The notes beneath the pieces were generated by a model that saw only the letters and a list, made by a program, of their open reading frames with translations, was not told where the DNA came from and made no database searches. DNA of 64,000 nt. Origin: Ceratothoa steindachneri (taxonomy: Eukaryota > Arthropoda > Malacostraca > Isopoda > Cymothoidae). The translations under genes and the position numbers were made by a program. Shown here piece by piece: positions 1 to 9,650 of the stretch (the first letter of the stretch is position 1; each line of letters starts with the position of its first letter). Location: the NCBI GenBank assembly GCA_963969495.1, contig OZ018317.1:30524503-30588502 (forward strand), written 5' to 3'.

Positions 1-482
1 GACCTGTATCTTGACCGATGAGAGAAGGACCCTGGTGGCAGAAGAAGCTCGAGAAGTCCAGGCTTCAACCTCAGCTGCAGGGAGCTGCTGAGACACCGGT
101 CTGTTAGTGCTCGCCTATAGGCACTCCCGATCCTGGTTTATAATCGAGGTATCCTTCCTCTACCCTTTGCCTAAAAAGTCAGAACCCATAAGGCAGAGGG
201 TGGGGTGTAGTGGTTGCTAGGTGCCAGGGCGTGTCCACACACCGGTCGGTCTGCATTTATGTGTTAAATGCCTTCTCGCGTTGCAGCTTATGACGCTGGC
301 TAGCCCTTTTGGTGAAAAGGGAGCTGAGTACGTAGGCCTTTCCTTGTCAGTACATAGCCTTTCCATTATCAAGACTCTTCAAAATACAACTTCTTTCAAT
401 AACACTCTCTGCTTCTGACCAGAACCACGGTAAATGATAATACCAAAATTATCTACTGCGACCCCACCAACCCCGCCGTAGA
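1..482. other. No gene recognised
   Basis: Mixed-composition stretch upstream of the Tc1 remnant. It holds no long frame with a family signature and no clear repeat or TIR. It may contain the left end of the Tc1 element or unrelated repeat DNA; I could not tell which. Confidence 0.4.
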
Positions 483-1231
483 ATGGCTGAAGTAGCATTA
501 ATTTACCAAGAGAAACATGCTTGGACCAAAAGAGGGCAAAATCACTGGACAAATGTCCCTAAAGTGACTGCAGAGTTGAACCAACATCTCACTAGCCCAG
601 TTTTGACCAAAACTGTTCGTTGTGAGCTCAATAAAGCCGGATATCATGGAAGAGCTGACATCAAGAAATCTTTGCTTTCATATCAAAACATTCAGAAAAT
701 GCTAAACTGGGGTAGATATCACAAGGGCTGGTCGATAGACCAATGGAAGCAAGTAATATTCTCCGACGAGTCCACTTTTTCTCTTTTCCCCACTGCAGGG
801 CTAGTTTATGTTTGGAGGCAGCCCGGGGAAGCTTTCAATCTCGACTGCCTTATTCGTACAGTGAAGGTAGGGGCAACCATAGCTTGGAATTCTCTTGGTC
901 CAATCGTTGTCCTGCATCGTATGATTAACAGCAACGAATATCTGAATATTTTAGAAGATCAAATCCATCCTATGGTGCAGACATATTTCCCTAGTTGGAA
1001 GTACTTTTTCTAAGATAATAATACCCAAAAACACACTGCTCATGTGATAATAATTGGTATGAAGAGCATAGGAATGAACTACAACACATGAAGTGGCCCC
1101 CCAAAACTCAAGATCTTAATATTATTGAGCATTTGTGGTGCGTTTTGGAGCGACGAGTTAGAAGTCGTTACTCTCCATCGTCGTCTCTGAAACAGCTGAA
1201 ACAAGTATTGTGTTTAAAAATTAAAAGATAA
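483..1231 (+). pseudogene. Tc1-like (Tc1/mariner) transposase, broken
   Basis: DDE transposase of a cut-and-paste DNA transposon; it would bind the element's TIRs and insert at TA. The first frame (483-1013) carries VIFSDESTF with the first catalytic Asp. After an in-frame TAA at 1011-1013 the same frame gives DNNTQKHTAH with the second Asp. A frameshift near 1075 then moves to the frame holding WPPKTQDLNIIEHLW with the third Asp, ending at TAA 1229-1231. The spacing of about 34 residues between the last two acidic residues fits the Tc1 DD34(D/E) group. Much of the N-terminal paired-type DNA-binding domain is not recognisable, so the copy is dead. Family assignment is firm; the exact element ends are not visible. 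Confidence 0.88.
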
Positions 1232-1697
1232 TAATACAGATATATTAATTGATTGTATATAAAACAAGATACAAATTGGTATGAACGAGGTATACAAGGA
1301 GGGAGTGATGTAAGAGATATATGAGGGATTAACTTGGAATTTTGAAATGATATTTAAAGACGTAGAAGGATATTTAAATGATATGTAAAAGATAATTAAG
1401 GGCTAATTAACAAGATATTAAATGGTAATTAAATGAATATTCAATGAATGTAAAAAAAAAGAATAGAAGGATCACAAATGGTAATACGTAAATTGGGTTC
1501 TGTAACAAATGAAAATAAATATAAATAGAGTACTCACACGTTATGAGATTGATTTAAACACCTGACATTGAAACCGTTTATAAACGAACAATGTTGGATG
1601 GAAGCGAGGACAAGAGTGAGAGAATGTGCGCTTGCAAATTTTTGGAGTATTTGCAGTTGCAATATTTGAACGCATTGCATTTTTAAAATAGTTTAAG
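1232..1697. other. AT-rich intergenic DNA
   Basis: Low-complexity AT-rich sequence between the Tc1 pseudogene and a microsatellite. No coding frame with a family match. The 3' LTR of the downstream minus-strand gypsy element would be expected near here, but I could not match it to the 5' side. Confidence 0.4.
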
Positions 1698-1708
1698 ACA
1701 CACACACA

Positions 1709-1789
<81 letters not shown>
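1698..1789. repeat. Compound (AC)n(TA)n microsatellite
   Basis: A short ACACAC run at 1698-1709 passes directly into about 39 TA units. It is one of five long TA arrays in the window. Frames through it give only alternating Tyr-Ile and are not genes. Confidence 0.97.
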
Positions 1790-1790
<1 letters not shown>

Positions 1791-1797
1791 CTGGTCT

Positions 1798-3090
1798 TGC
1801 TAGTTCTGATAACACTAAGGTCTCTCGGCTGCGAGCACGGGGACATTGTTTTGTTGTGGCACTGCCAGTTGAGTTAGGCGAGGCACCGACACGAATGGAG
1901 TTTGACAGAGTGAAGGTGATGCGCTTCTTGGTTCCTTCCAAAATGACGTCAAGTGGGATGTGGAAGTCTTGAGTCCGGTTTTCCGCAGACGAGATGAGCA
2001 GTAGTGGAGAGATTTTCTCTTGCCTGACCACCGCTGCCGACGAAGGCCCCTGCAACACTAGAGGCGGAGGTAGCAAAACGGAAGGTGAAGGTTGTGTAGC
2101 AGTGGTTATTGGAAGACTTGTGTCATTCTTTTGGGAACTTTTGGGTCCACAAAGGACTATAGTGGGAGCAAAAGTGGGAAGAAGGTGCTCATGGTGAACA
2201 TTTTCAATAGAGGTGGGTTTCAGGCGGCATATGGAAACAATATCCTACCTGGGACGAAGAACTTCGGCTCCCTAGAGATGACGAGAAAGAGTCTATCATA
2301 GAGAGGTTGCAAGTAAGACCGTGTTGAATCACGACGGACAAAAACATGGGAACATGTTGTCATATCTTTCGGTACGAAGGTTTTGTGATTGGCAGGTACT
2401 CTAGAGGACGTTGGCTTAACCTTAGCCATCACTCGTTCAAAATTGTGTACATACGAAGCAGGATCGAGGAGAGAAGGTAGAGGTTTGCCAGAAGAAGAAA
2501 AGAATTGACCAGTAAGACGAAGTTCAATACTATACACGAATTCGGCCTCAGAAAAGGCTAAATCCTCTTTCAATAACGATCGAATACCCAGTAGAATCAA
2601 AGGTAGCTTGTCCATCCAAGTGATGTTGGGATCGGTGGGGTGTAAGTTCACTTTGAGGGTCCTGTGTTGAAGTTCAACTGCGGTGTTGCTCTGTGGATGG
2701 TAGGTGGTGGTAAGGAGGCAAAAGAAGCCAAGTACTGACATGAGTACATCCAATTGGTAGGATTTAAATTAGCTACTACGATCAGTCATGATCGTGTTCG
2801 GAACATTAAAACGAGCAACCCATCCCGAGTTAGGAACTATCTCTGGCCAACGAGTAAAACGATCCACCAGGATGAGAAGATAATTGCAACCACGTGGGTA
2901 AGGAAGAGGACTGACTAGATCATTTGTGACGGCGTCAAAATGTGACAAAGGAAGGTGAAAAGTGACCAGAGAAGATTTCTTATGGCGATGGACTTTGGCA
3001 CGCAGACATGCCAGGCATGAGCGAGTCCATTTAACGACGGCGGCATTCATACCTGGTCATACGAGGCCTTGTGTGATGAGCTTGCGTGTT
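1798..3090 (-). pseudogene. Gypsy-1 integrase and C-terminal tail
   Basis: Integrase would splice the cDNA of this retrotransposon into the genome. On the minus strand the zinc-binding end (CLACLRAKVHRH) at about 3010 is followed by the catalytic core: FDAVTNDLVSPLP and LILVDRFTRWPE, then TYHPQSNTAVE near 2700, which corresponds to the conserved YHPQ.NG..E catalytic block, and WMDKLPLILLGIR. The core is divided between two frames around 2760. The tail runs on toward 1800; RTQDFHIPLD near 1950 resembles the (S/T)R.GR.VRFP motif that ends many gypsy polyproteins. Frameshifts and the TA array at the C-terminus show it is inactive. Confidence 0.82.
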
Positions 3091-3228
3091 GGATTAATAC
3101 CAGGATGTGAAAGACCGTCAATTTGGTTGAAAATATGCTAACGGTAAGCGAGAGGAATGGGAGGATGAGGAGTCAGGAAATGTATAGTCGACCACGAGGC
3201 GCCTGGAAGGACTGCCTGGTAATTCGAC

Positions 3229-3699
3229 TTAACGAACAACGAGTTGAGAATAGTGTCGCAGCGTTTGTGTGTCTTCATCCTGTCCCTGGACCAGCGCTAT
3301 TGTCCCATGATCGATGGGGGTAGTGTGAGAGAGTTGCCCTCCTGAAATCGCGTAAATGCGAGAAAGCATATCTAGTGCGATGTTTGAAGAGCCTGGAACA
3401 TAGGGAATATCGCTCGTCATCTGCAGGAGAAATTCAAGGTGACGAGTATCAACTGCAGTGTACATCGAAGACGAGGAACGAAACAAGCATGCACCGACCA
3501 AAGGTTTATGGTCAGTAAAAATAGTGAAGTCACGCCCTTCCAAATATGGACGGAAGTGAGGATTGCGATCTATATGCCAAGCAGCTCCCATAAGAACGTA
3601 CTATACCTATTTTGAGAGTCACAAAGATAGCGAGAGAGGAAAGCAAGAGTTTGCCACATGAGGTGGTACACCACTCTAGACCATACAATACTCCTATAT
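3229..3699 (-). pseudogene. Gypsy-1 RNase H region
   Basis: Carries the typical gypsy RNase H string HFRPYLEGRDFTIFTDHKPL, with the Asp of TDHKPL, followed by HLEFLLQMTSDIPYVPG and the region leading to integrase. Upstream on the minus strand, in another frame, WQTLAFLSRYLCDS and NRYSTF continue the domain to about 3690. The rest of this domain (SDASTTQLGA) lies beyond the insert at about 5040. The two halves were therefore one domain before an insertion of about 1.3 kb. Confidence 0.83.
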
Positions 3700-5007
3700 T
3701 ATGTGGGGGGTGACTTAATCACCTACTGCAACGCGAACTGTTGAAGGACTGTTCGCAGAGATTAACGACCGACTAGGAGGTCAAATTTGAGGCGTTAGGT
3801 TCAAATCCTTAATAATCAGACAGAGTGCATAATTGGTTGGTGAGGTTTACTTGAATAGGCCGAAAGTATCGTTCAAAGTTAGTTAAAGATGAAACAATAG
3901 AAATATAATTTTATTTACAAAAATCCAAATTAGATTAATAATAGGCAAAAGGGAATTATTTATATTGAAATAGTCTCTTGATAAGTATCATGAGGAGGGA
4001 TTATCAAATAGAATTAATTGATTAATGTTACTAGGGTCAGATCAATAGGGGGAAGTTGACAATACTAATAATGGAGGGAAGTTTCAGTCTTACGGGTCGG
4101 TGACTTTAAGGAAGGTCCTTCTTTCGATGAGGTAAGGGGGAAACGATCAGGCTCAGATCAAAAGGGGGAACGATCAGGCTCAGATCAAAAGGGGGAACTT
4201 GGGAATACTAATAATGGAGGAGGTTTCAGTCTTACGGGTCGGTAACTTCGAGGAAGGTCCTTCTTGCGATTTGGTGAGTGGGGAACGATCCGATAAGGCA
4301 AGTGGGGGCACGGTCCGTATGAGGCAGATGGGGCCCAATCCGAACCAACCTTCCGATGAAGATAGCCAGTCTTCAAAGATGAAGTTCTACGGGAAATGTG
4401 GGAATTCTCGTAATTTCACCGGAAGAGGAAACTTCTTTTCCTCAAAGGTAATCGATGGAGATTTTCTTCGGTTCGATTAAGCGAAGGGAGACTGTTGCGC
4501 AAATTCAAAGGCTTGCCGATCAGAGAAGTTACCAATTGACTCGGGTAGAATCACTGCGGAGAAAGTCTGCTGTCTGATGAACGCTCACAGGATGAGATGA
4601 TAAGGACGGCCTTGGGGTGCCTGCTGTACTCATCGAACTACAGTAAATCCGAGTATTTGTATGCCCGATATAGAGAGGGAACGGGGAATTTCGAGAAACG
4701 AGTCACAAGCTCCAGACATCTTAATCCGGAGGCGGAGTCGATTCATCATTTAACAGCAAGGTGCGAGAAAAAACAGCTCTCTCTCGCCTCGTCACCAGGG
4801 TGGTGGTGGTGCTGGGGAAGGGGCGAGTTCGTAGGATTGGGGAATATTTCCCGAATGTGCTCAGGAGTCGAATATTCGTGAATGTTTGAACAATAAGTGA
4901 CGTTGTCTATGGCTATATTCCATCGCACTTGGTCCCCAATAAATGAGGGAGGGGGGGGGGTTCAGAGGTTGTTCTTTTACACCACAAGTCTCACATGTCC
5001 CAATCTT
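3700..5007 (+). mobile_element. Insert in gypsy-1: probable 3' part plus LTR of another LTR element
   Basis: This block separates two halves of the gypsy-1 RNase H domain and has no coding match of its own. A purine-rich tract (AAGCGAAGGGAGAC, about 4478-4491) is followed immediately by TGTTGCGCAAATTC, which looks like a polypurine tract and LTR start. An AATAAA lies near 4938 and a CACA near 4992-4995 could be the LTR end, giving an LTR of about 500 bp. The block at 3700-4490 would then be the 3' end of the internal region. TGTTGC starts are common in BEL/Pao LTRs, but this is inference. No target-site duplication was seen. Confidence 0.45.
4041..4310 (+). repeat. Tandem duplication, period about 142 bp
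   Basis: Copy one starts GATCAATAGGGGGAAGTTG at 4041 and copy two GATCAAAAGGGGGAACTTG at 4183. Both continue with AATACTAATAATGGAGG, CAGTCTTACGGGTCGGT and GGAAGGTCCTTCTT. At the junction a 27-28-bp unit (GGGGGAAACGATCAGG...) is itself repeated at about 4136 and 4164. Short direct repeats of this kind are common upstream of the PPT of LTR elements. Confidence 0.85.
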
Positions 5008-5935
5008 CTACGGCAACTTTGCACCTAGTTGAGTTGTGGATGCGTCTGAGGTGACGCTGAGGGAGGCTCCTTGAGAAGGATGAGCCAACTCCACAGGCGC
5101 GGGCAATATCTTATTGGTGCGAGAAAATGAATTGCACGTCTCAGTATACCACTCGAGAGGAGAGTTCTTATTGGTCTTAGACAGCATCGAGTTGATAGGT
5201 TGCATGACCTGGGGACCCAATTTGGAATGAATCTGTAGTAGAAATTGACCATGCAACAAAAACGTTTGAGTTGTTTGCGTGATGTGGGCTGAGCAAAATT
5301 CCCCATCACGGTAATTCTGTCTTCGAGTGGGCTAATCCCGAACTTCGAAAAATGGTGTCCCAAGGACGAGAGTTGCAAGACATAAAAAAGAAACTTAGAA
5401 GTGTTGAGTGCGGTACCGTACTCTGAAAGACGAGAAAAAAACTTGATGACGGTGAGAAAGGTTATCCTTTATCGTGGAAGATGCTATTAGCAGGTCATCA
5501 TTGTTGCAAAAGACAAAGGGAAGACCTCTCAGAACTTGGTCCATAAAATACTGGAAGGTCTGAGCAGAATTTCGCAAACCATAGGGCATTCTGACCATTT
5601 CAAAAAGCCAAAAGGAGTGGTGATGCTAGTCTTTGAAATATCGTCTGGGTGAATGGGGATCTGGTTGAAAGCCCAAACCAGATCCAGCCGAGAAAAGATT
5701 GTACAGCTGGAGAGAGATAAGGTGAAATCGGCTATATACAGCACATAGCGGTCATGGGTTATTATCGCATTTAAAGCTCTGTAATCCACAACAGCTCTGA
5801 ATTCCCCTAGTGTGGATCTGGTAACAATATGAAGTGGGGAGGCCCAGGTGAAAAGGAAAGCCTACAAATGTCAGCATCAGTCATGAATTGGAATTCGTCA
5901 CGCATTGCAGAAAGACTATCTGCGGCTAGACGACG
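5008..5935 (-). pseudogene. Gypsy-1 reverse transcriptase
   Basis: RNA-directed DNA polymerase domain. Reading the minus strand downward: FSPGPPHF (palm entry) near 5830, then DYRALNAIITHDRY, IFSRLDLVWAFNQIPIHPDD and TTPFGF (5789-5620), then RMPYGLRNSAQTFQYFMD and FVFCNNDDLLIAS (about 5590-5480). The catalytic YxDD box reads NNDD, so the aromatic residue is lost. The thumb and connection follow (FSKFGISPLEDRI, QLKRFCCMVNFYYRFIPN), then SDASTTQLGA at the start of RNase H. Several frameshifts split the domain. The order and motifs make the family certain and the copy dead. Confidence 0.88.
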
Positions 5936-6360
5936 ACGAGGTCGGGAAAATACAGGTCATCCTGTCATCTCGATCCGATGCAGCGCATAATGTTTAAAGG
6001 GCCTATCATTAGAATATGGAAGGGTTAGGTCAGAAAATTCCTGCAGAAGGTGCTGAAATGGGGGCTCGGTGGGTGGAGGCGAACAGATTGGAGGGAACTC
6101 TGTGAAGTTGAGTACGAATACTGAAACAGTGAGTAACGTTGTGCGATCCACAAGCTTGCGGTGATGAGAATCGACCAAAAGGTAGTGAGCCGAAAGAAAA
6201 TCGAGGCTCAATATTAAACATTCTACCTCAGCCATAACGAAGTTCCATCGAAAAACTCTACGGAGACCGAGTGAGACTTGAAGGTTAGCTGCCTTCAGAA
6301 CTAAATCTGAGGGAGCATAAGTTGAGTAACTAAAAAGTGAGTCATAATGCGAAAGGGGAA
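5936..6360 (-). pseudogene. Gypsy-1 protease C-terminus and RT linker
   Basis: An open minus-strand frame runs from about 6355 to 5957. It contains LGLRRVFRWNF, ILSLDFLSAHYLLVD and HHRKLVD, which match the stretch from the aspartic-protease C-terminus to RT in gypsy elements (…W.F..A.V...ILG.DFL....LLVD…). The catalytic DTG triad expected upstream is not seen; LSHYDSLFS stands near its place. The following part, PRRRLAADSLSAMRDEFQ, continues into RT. The polyprotein processing enzyme is therefore lost or unrecognisable. Confidence 0.7.
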
Positions 6361-6389
6361 ACCTACCTGAGCAACTGATGTGAGGGCAG

Positions 6390-7593
6390 GGTATGTAGAC
6401 CCTTTTGCCCTAATGCCTTTCTAGTTTAAAGAAGGAGAAGTTGAGGTGGAAGTTGAAGTTTGGAAATTTGAAGAGTTTGGTTGAGATGAGTGATTGGCTT
6501 AGAGTGTAGAGTCGAGATTAGGTGAAGGAGGAGGTACCGGTTGTAAATATGTGCACGGTTGTAAGTTTTTTACAACTTCGGCGCCATATTTGTTATAGTA
6601 CCAGCACCATTTAGTTGATTAGATGAAAGATACATTATGCTTTAGGAGACTTTTAAGTGCAGGATGGAAAAAAGCATAATGGTGGTTACAAGTCTGTGCA
6701 CAGCGTACAGGGTTGTTACCATACCTTTGATCGTACCGGTAAAGGCCTTTTTGTTGTGAAAGTTTATGGTGAGAATAGGAGAAAGATTGTGAAAATTGCT
6801 GCATCCTATCTTTTGTGTTGAGGTTCCATAGTTGGTTTATTTTACGGGAACTCTAACGCGTCCTATCTCTCAGCACACTTTATCTGTGTCGTCGCTCGCT
6901 CTTTGGTCCTTGCTGCAGTTTCAACTGGCTGAGGTCACTCTCAATCATCGATAACGTGGCTGCTAAATCCCTCTTTAATGGGGATGGAATTTCGCCACAC
7001 TCCAGTCGTTCATAAGCATAACTCGCCGTTACCCGAACCTGCGAAATGGAAGAATTAGATATATGGGTGGTGATTTTGTACGCTGCCCAAATTTCTATAA
7101 GAATTTTTATGCAGCTAGTCGGCCGCTTTTGTTAGCTGGTCAACATCGGTTGGTAATGACATAAGAATCAGGGACCTAATATACTCTTGGACACCATGCC
7201 TGAAAATTTCGATGAAGAGAGGTTCGAAAAGGGCAGATTGCGCGCATTTTGCCCTGATAAGGTCAAAAGCTAGAGGGGCACTTATCTCCCATCTCTGCAG
7301 TATTAAGGAGCTAGCTTAAGTCTTCAACTTTCGACTTCCCAAATTCTTTCGGAAGGCCTCCCTCAATTTGTATATGTTCCCACTTTTTTCCCATTAAATA
7401 AAGTATCTCTAAATTTAAAGAAGATACTTATGGGAAATTTTTGTTTGATTGAAGCTATCTTTTCTGCTTCTGATATGGCTTGAGGGCGGAGAACCGGCTC
7501 ACAAACGTCCAGCCATGCATTTGGGTTCGACGAATCAAAAGTTTGTTGAGTGAGGAAGACATGCGGGACTTTAACTGAAATTTGCTTGGTCAT
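6390..7593 (-). pseudogene. Gypsy-1 gag
   Basis: Structural capsid/nucleocapsid polyprotein of the retrotransposon. The minus-strand ATG at 7593 begins a frame that aligns by eye to the gypsy gag N-terminus (…VPHVFLTQQTFDSSNPNAW…). Further on in shifted frames come LREAFRKNLGSRKL, FEPLFIEIFRHGVQEYIRSL and LTKAADQL, typical of the capsid domain. GLYRYDQRYGNNPVRCAQTC near 6730 looks like a degraded zinc knuckle (YxHxRFG...C...C type) of CsRn1-like gag. Stops and frameshifts interrupt it. The start is chosen because it is the first Met before the conserved N-terminal block. Confidence 0.7.
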
Positions 7594-8356
7594 TCGCCAT
7601 TGTTTTAGCCGATGTTTGGTTTACCATTGTGATCCCGTTATGTTGTATGTGATGTTTGTTAATGCAAAATAAAGAAAACGGTAGAACGTATAGACTGTGA
7701 AAGAATGGCGAATAAATTCAGGTGTGTTTGTGTGTGCACGCGCGCAAATTAGTCACGCGACAGAAACGTGAAAAATAAAAAAACAAATTATTATAAAAAG
7801 GAAATTACTCACTCGTTATATTTAAGGGATATTACTCGTATTTAATTTAAATTGATAAGAATTGTAACAATTGGAAGAAGCATGCTTTCGATAAAACGTG
7901 ATGCAAAAAAAGGAAGCACATGAATGAAATTGGTGTTCGAAAAAAAAAACGTAAATGGCCCGAGGAGTTTTGAAAATTATATATACGTTTGAATATATAT
8001 TTATCGATTGACGGGAGATTATTTCATTCTGGGCACCATATTTGTTATGTGATCGTTATTAGATTGTTGACCAGGAGTGGTACCAAAGTTCGGTTACAAA
8101 TCACCCCTTGGTAATCGCACCATTCTCGAAGGGTCTTATCTCAGGTACCTCAGCCCAACCAACTTGCACCCATAATGTAAATGGAATACAAATGATAAGT
8201 GTTGTAAAGGGAGCACTGTTCCTGAATTGTAAACACTTATCAAATGCATTATAATCAAAATTAACAGCCTAGTTATATTTCTCCAAATTATTGTAATTCT
8301 CTCAATCACTTGCTTATTTTTACCACTAATGCAATCATTTTTATTTGCATTACCGG
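7594..8356 (-). other. Leader and probable LTR of gypsy-1
   Basis: No gene. 7594-8030 would be the untranslated leader upstream of gag. Around 8030-8045 (minus strand) an LTR-end/PBS-like string occurs. The DNA above it includes a block at 8075-8165 that recurs at 16526-16600, consistent with LTR sequence. LTR start not defined. Confidence 0.45.
8075..8165 (+). repeat. LTR-like block, copy 1
   Basis: Shares ACAAATCACCC.TGGTAATC, CTCTCGAAG-like and CCTCAGCC strings, in the same order and spacing, with 16526-16600. It lies just outside the PBS-like site of gypsy-1, so it is probably part of that element's LTR (inference). Confidence 0.6.
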
Positions 8357-8523
8357 TGTAACAGGCCGAAGTATACCCCCTGTCTGGACTATACCCGGGG
8401 TTAAAGGGGCCTAAGCAAATTTATACCCCCGGTATATTAGGGGCTAGGCCGATTTATACCACAGGGTATACATATTATGGCCCAGGCAATTTCATACCCC
8501 CCAGGCCAGATTATACCCCCAAC
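8357..8523 (+). repeat. Left inverted arm with AGGCC/TATACCCC subrepeats
   Basis: Six irregular units of about 20-38 bp, most starting AGGC and carrying TATACCCC or a close variant (8363, 8387, 8413, 8446, 8484, 8501 approximately). The reverse complement of 15678-15840 shows the same unit order, including a central TATACCCGGG unit second from the end. Confidence 0.8.
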
Positions 8524-8570
8524 TATATCAGTAATGTTAAGTAATATATGAAAGAATTACTGAACTTTTC

Positions 8571-8915
8571 GATAGTGACTCAGATGGTAGAGGGGGTCGC
8601 CTTATGACCAGAAGGTTGGCGGTTCGAATCCTGTCTCTCACAGGTGCAGACTGTCGTTGTGTCCTTAGTAAGATACTTCACCCATCTTGCCTATGTATGA
8701 ATTTGGTGTGAGTGAGTGGTTGGTGGTGGTTGGAATGGCCTTTTGCGCAGATTGGCAACCTCGTTTCCGTCAGTCTGCCCCACGCCGCTGTGGCTAGAAT
8801 AGTAGCTTACAACCACCGAAGAAGGAGTGAATGAATAATGCGATGTAACGCATCTTTGAGTGTCCAGAAAAGCGCTGTATACAACTGATGCATCGCCATC
8901 ATTATATTTATTATT
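8571..8915 (+). mobile_element. tRNA-derived SINE with 8-bp target-site duplication
   Basis: RNA polymerase III retroposon. The head (8571-8643) resembles a tRNA, with A box TGACTCAGATGG at 8576-8587 and perfect B box GGTTCGAATCC at 8621-8631; the anticodon position looks like CTT (Lys), but the loop is degenerate. The body has GTGTCCTTAGTAAGATACTT and CACCCATCTTGCC. The 3' part TTTGAGTGTCCAGAAAAGCG resembles a tail domain I recall from SINEs of several marine invertebrates, and it ends in an AT-rich ATT tail. AACTTTTC flanks both sides (8563-8570 and 8916-8923), giving precise boundaries. It lies just inside the left arm of the large TIR element. Confidence 0.85.
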
Positions 8916-9239
8916 AACTTTTCCATTTGTCAACAAATTATTTTGTTGGGTTAGCTTTTCCATCATTCAGTATTATCTAACAATGCATGGTTTCTTCCAC
9001 AGGTGGGCATCCTTAATCAAAAAGTTAACTTAGTTAACCGTAAATCTGTTAACCAAAAAATTAACTTCGATAACTGTTAATCAGTTAATTCTTTAAAAAT
9101 GTAACGAAAGTTATCGATAAATCGTTAACGTAAATTTAAAATTATAGAAAAAAACAAAAAATCAATTCTTGATCTAAAACCACTTAAGACAAATTTTAAA
9201 AGTACCAAAACTATAAAATCAACCTTTTGGGTCGTTTTA

Positions 9240-9549
9240 AGGGCTTTAGCACCCCCTAACTAGAGGGGGGAGGTTGCTAAAGAGTTAAAAAAAAGACTAA
9301 TTTCATAGTTAAAACGTGTAAAAGACCTAAAGAAGGCTGATTTAATAGTTTTAGACATTTTTAAAGTTTTTGAAGTCTTTTAGAGCCAGAAAAGGGCTTT
9401 AGCACCCCCAAACTAGAGATGGGGGTGTTGTCTTAGAGTTAAAAAAGACTGATTTCATAGTTATAACGTGTAAAAGACCTAAAGAAGGCTGATTTAATAG
9501 TTTTAGACATTTTTAAAGTTTTTGAAGTCTTTTAGAGCCAGAGAAGGGT
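9240..9549 (+). repeat. Tandem duplication, period about 165 bp, in hAT 3' region
   Basis: GGGCTTTAGCACCCC starts both units (about 9240 and 9405), and both continue through AAAACGTGTAAAAGACC-like and AGTCTTTTAGAGCCAGA strings. A third partial start AGAGAAGGG follows at 9540. It lies between the transposase stop and the left TIR of the hAT element. Confidence 0.9.
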
Positions 9550-9650
9550 TAAAAAACTGAAATGAAACACAATATTTATAATAAACTAAAAAAATTTTTT
9601 GACAATGTGCCCCCCCCAAAAAAAAATGAAAAACACGATATACACATAAT

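Larger units (their letters stand above)
1798..8070 (-). mobile_element. Ty3/gypsy LTR retrotransposon 1, decayed
   Basis: Minus-strand element whose parts occur in canonical order: gag (7593 to about 6390), protease end (about 6360-5957), RT (5935-5025), RNase H (about 3690-3229), integrase (3090 to about 1800). It is split by a foreign insert at 3700-5007. At about 8030-8045 on the minus strand the sequence AACAAATATGGTGCCCAG looks like an LTR end followed by a primer-binding site, so the 5' LTR probably begins there and extends above 8045. A similar string AACAAATATGGCGCCG recurs near 6590. No 3' LTR is identified. The RT and integrase style resembles CsRn1/Kabuki-type gypsy elements (inference). 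Confidence 0.8.

Noticed and set aside
1693..1846. Open frames through the TA arrays (also 22233-22493, 58774-59001, 63549-63740)
   Set aside because: They encode alternating Tyr-Ile only because (TA)n has no stops in these frames.
4199..4881. Short plus-strand open frames in the gypsy-1 insert
   Set aside because: No family resemblance; they overlap tandem duplications and a probable LTR.
8357..8523. Regularly spaced repeats resembling a CRISPR array
   Set aside because: Units vary in length and sequence, lack a constant repeat, occur in eukaryotic transposon context and have an inverted partner at 15678-15840.
8571..8643. Functional tRNA gene
   Set aside because: The cloverleaf is imperfect (position 33 is not T, weak acceptor pairing), and the head is fused to a SINE body with a target-site duplication.
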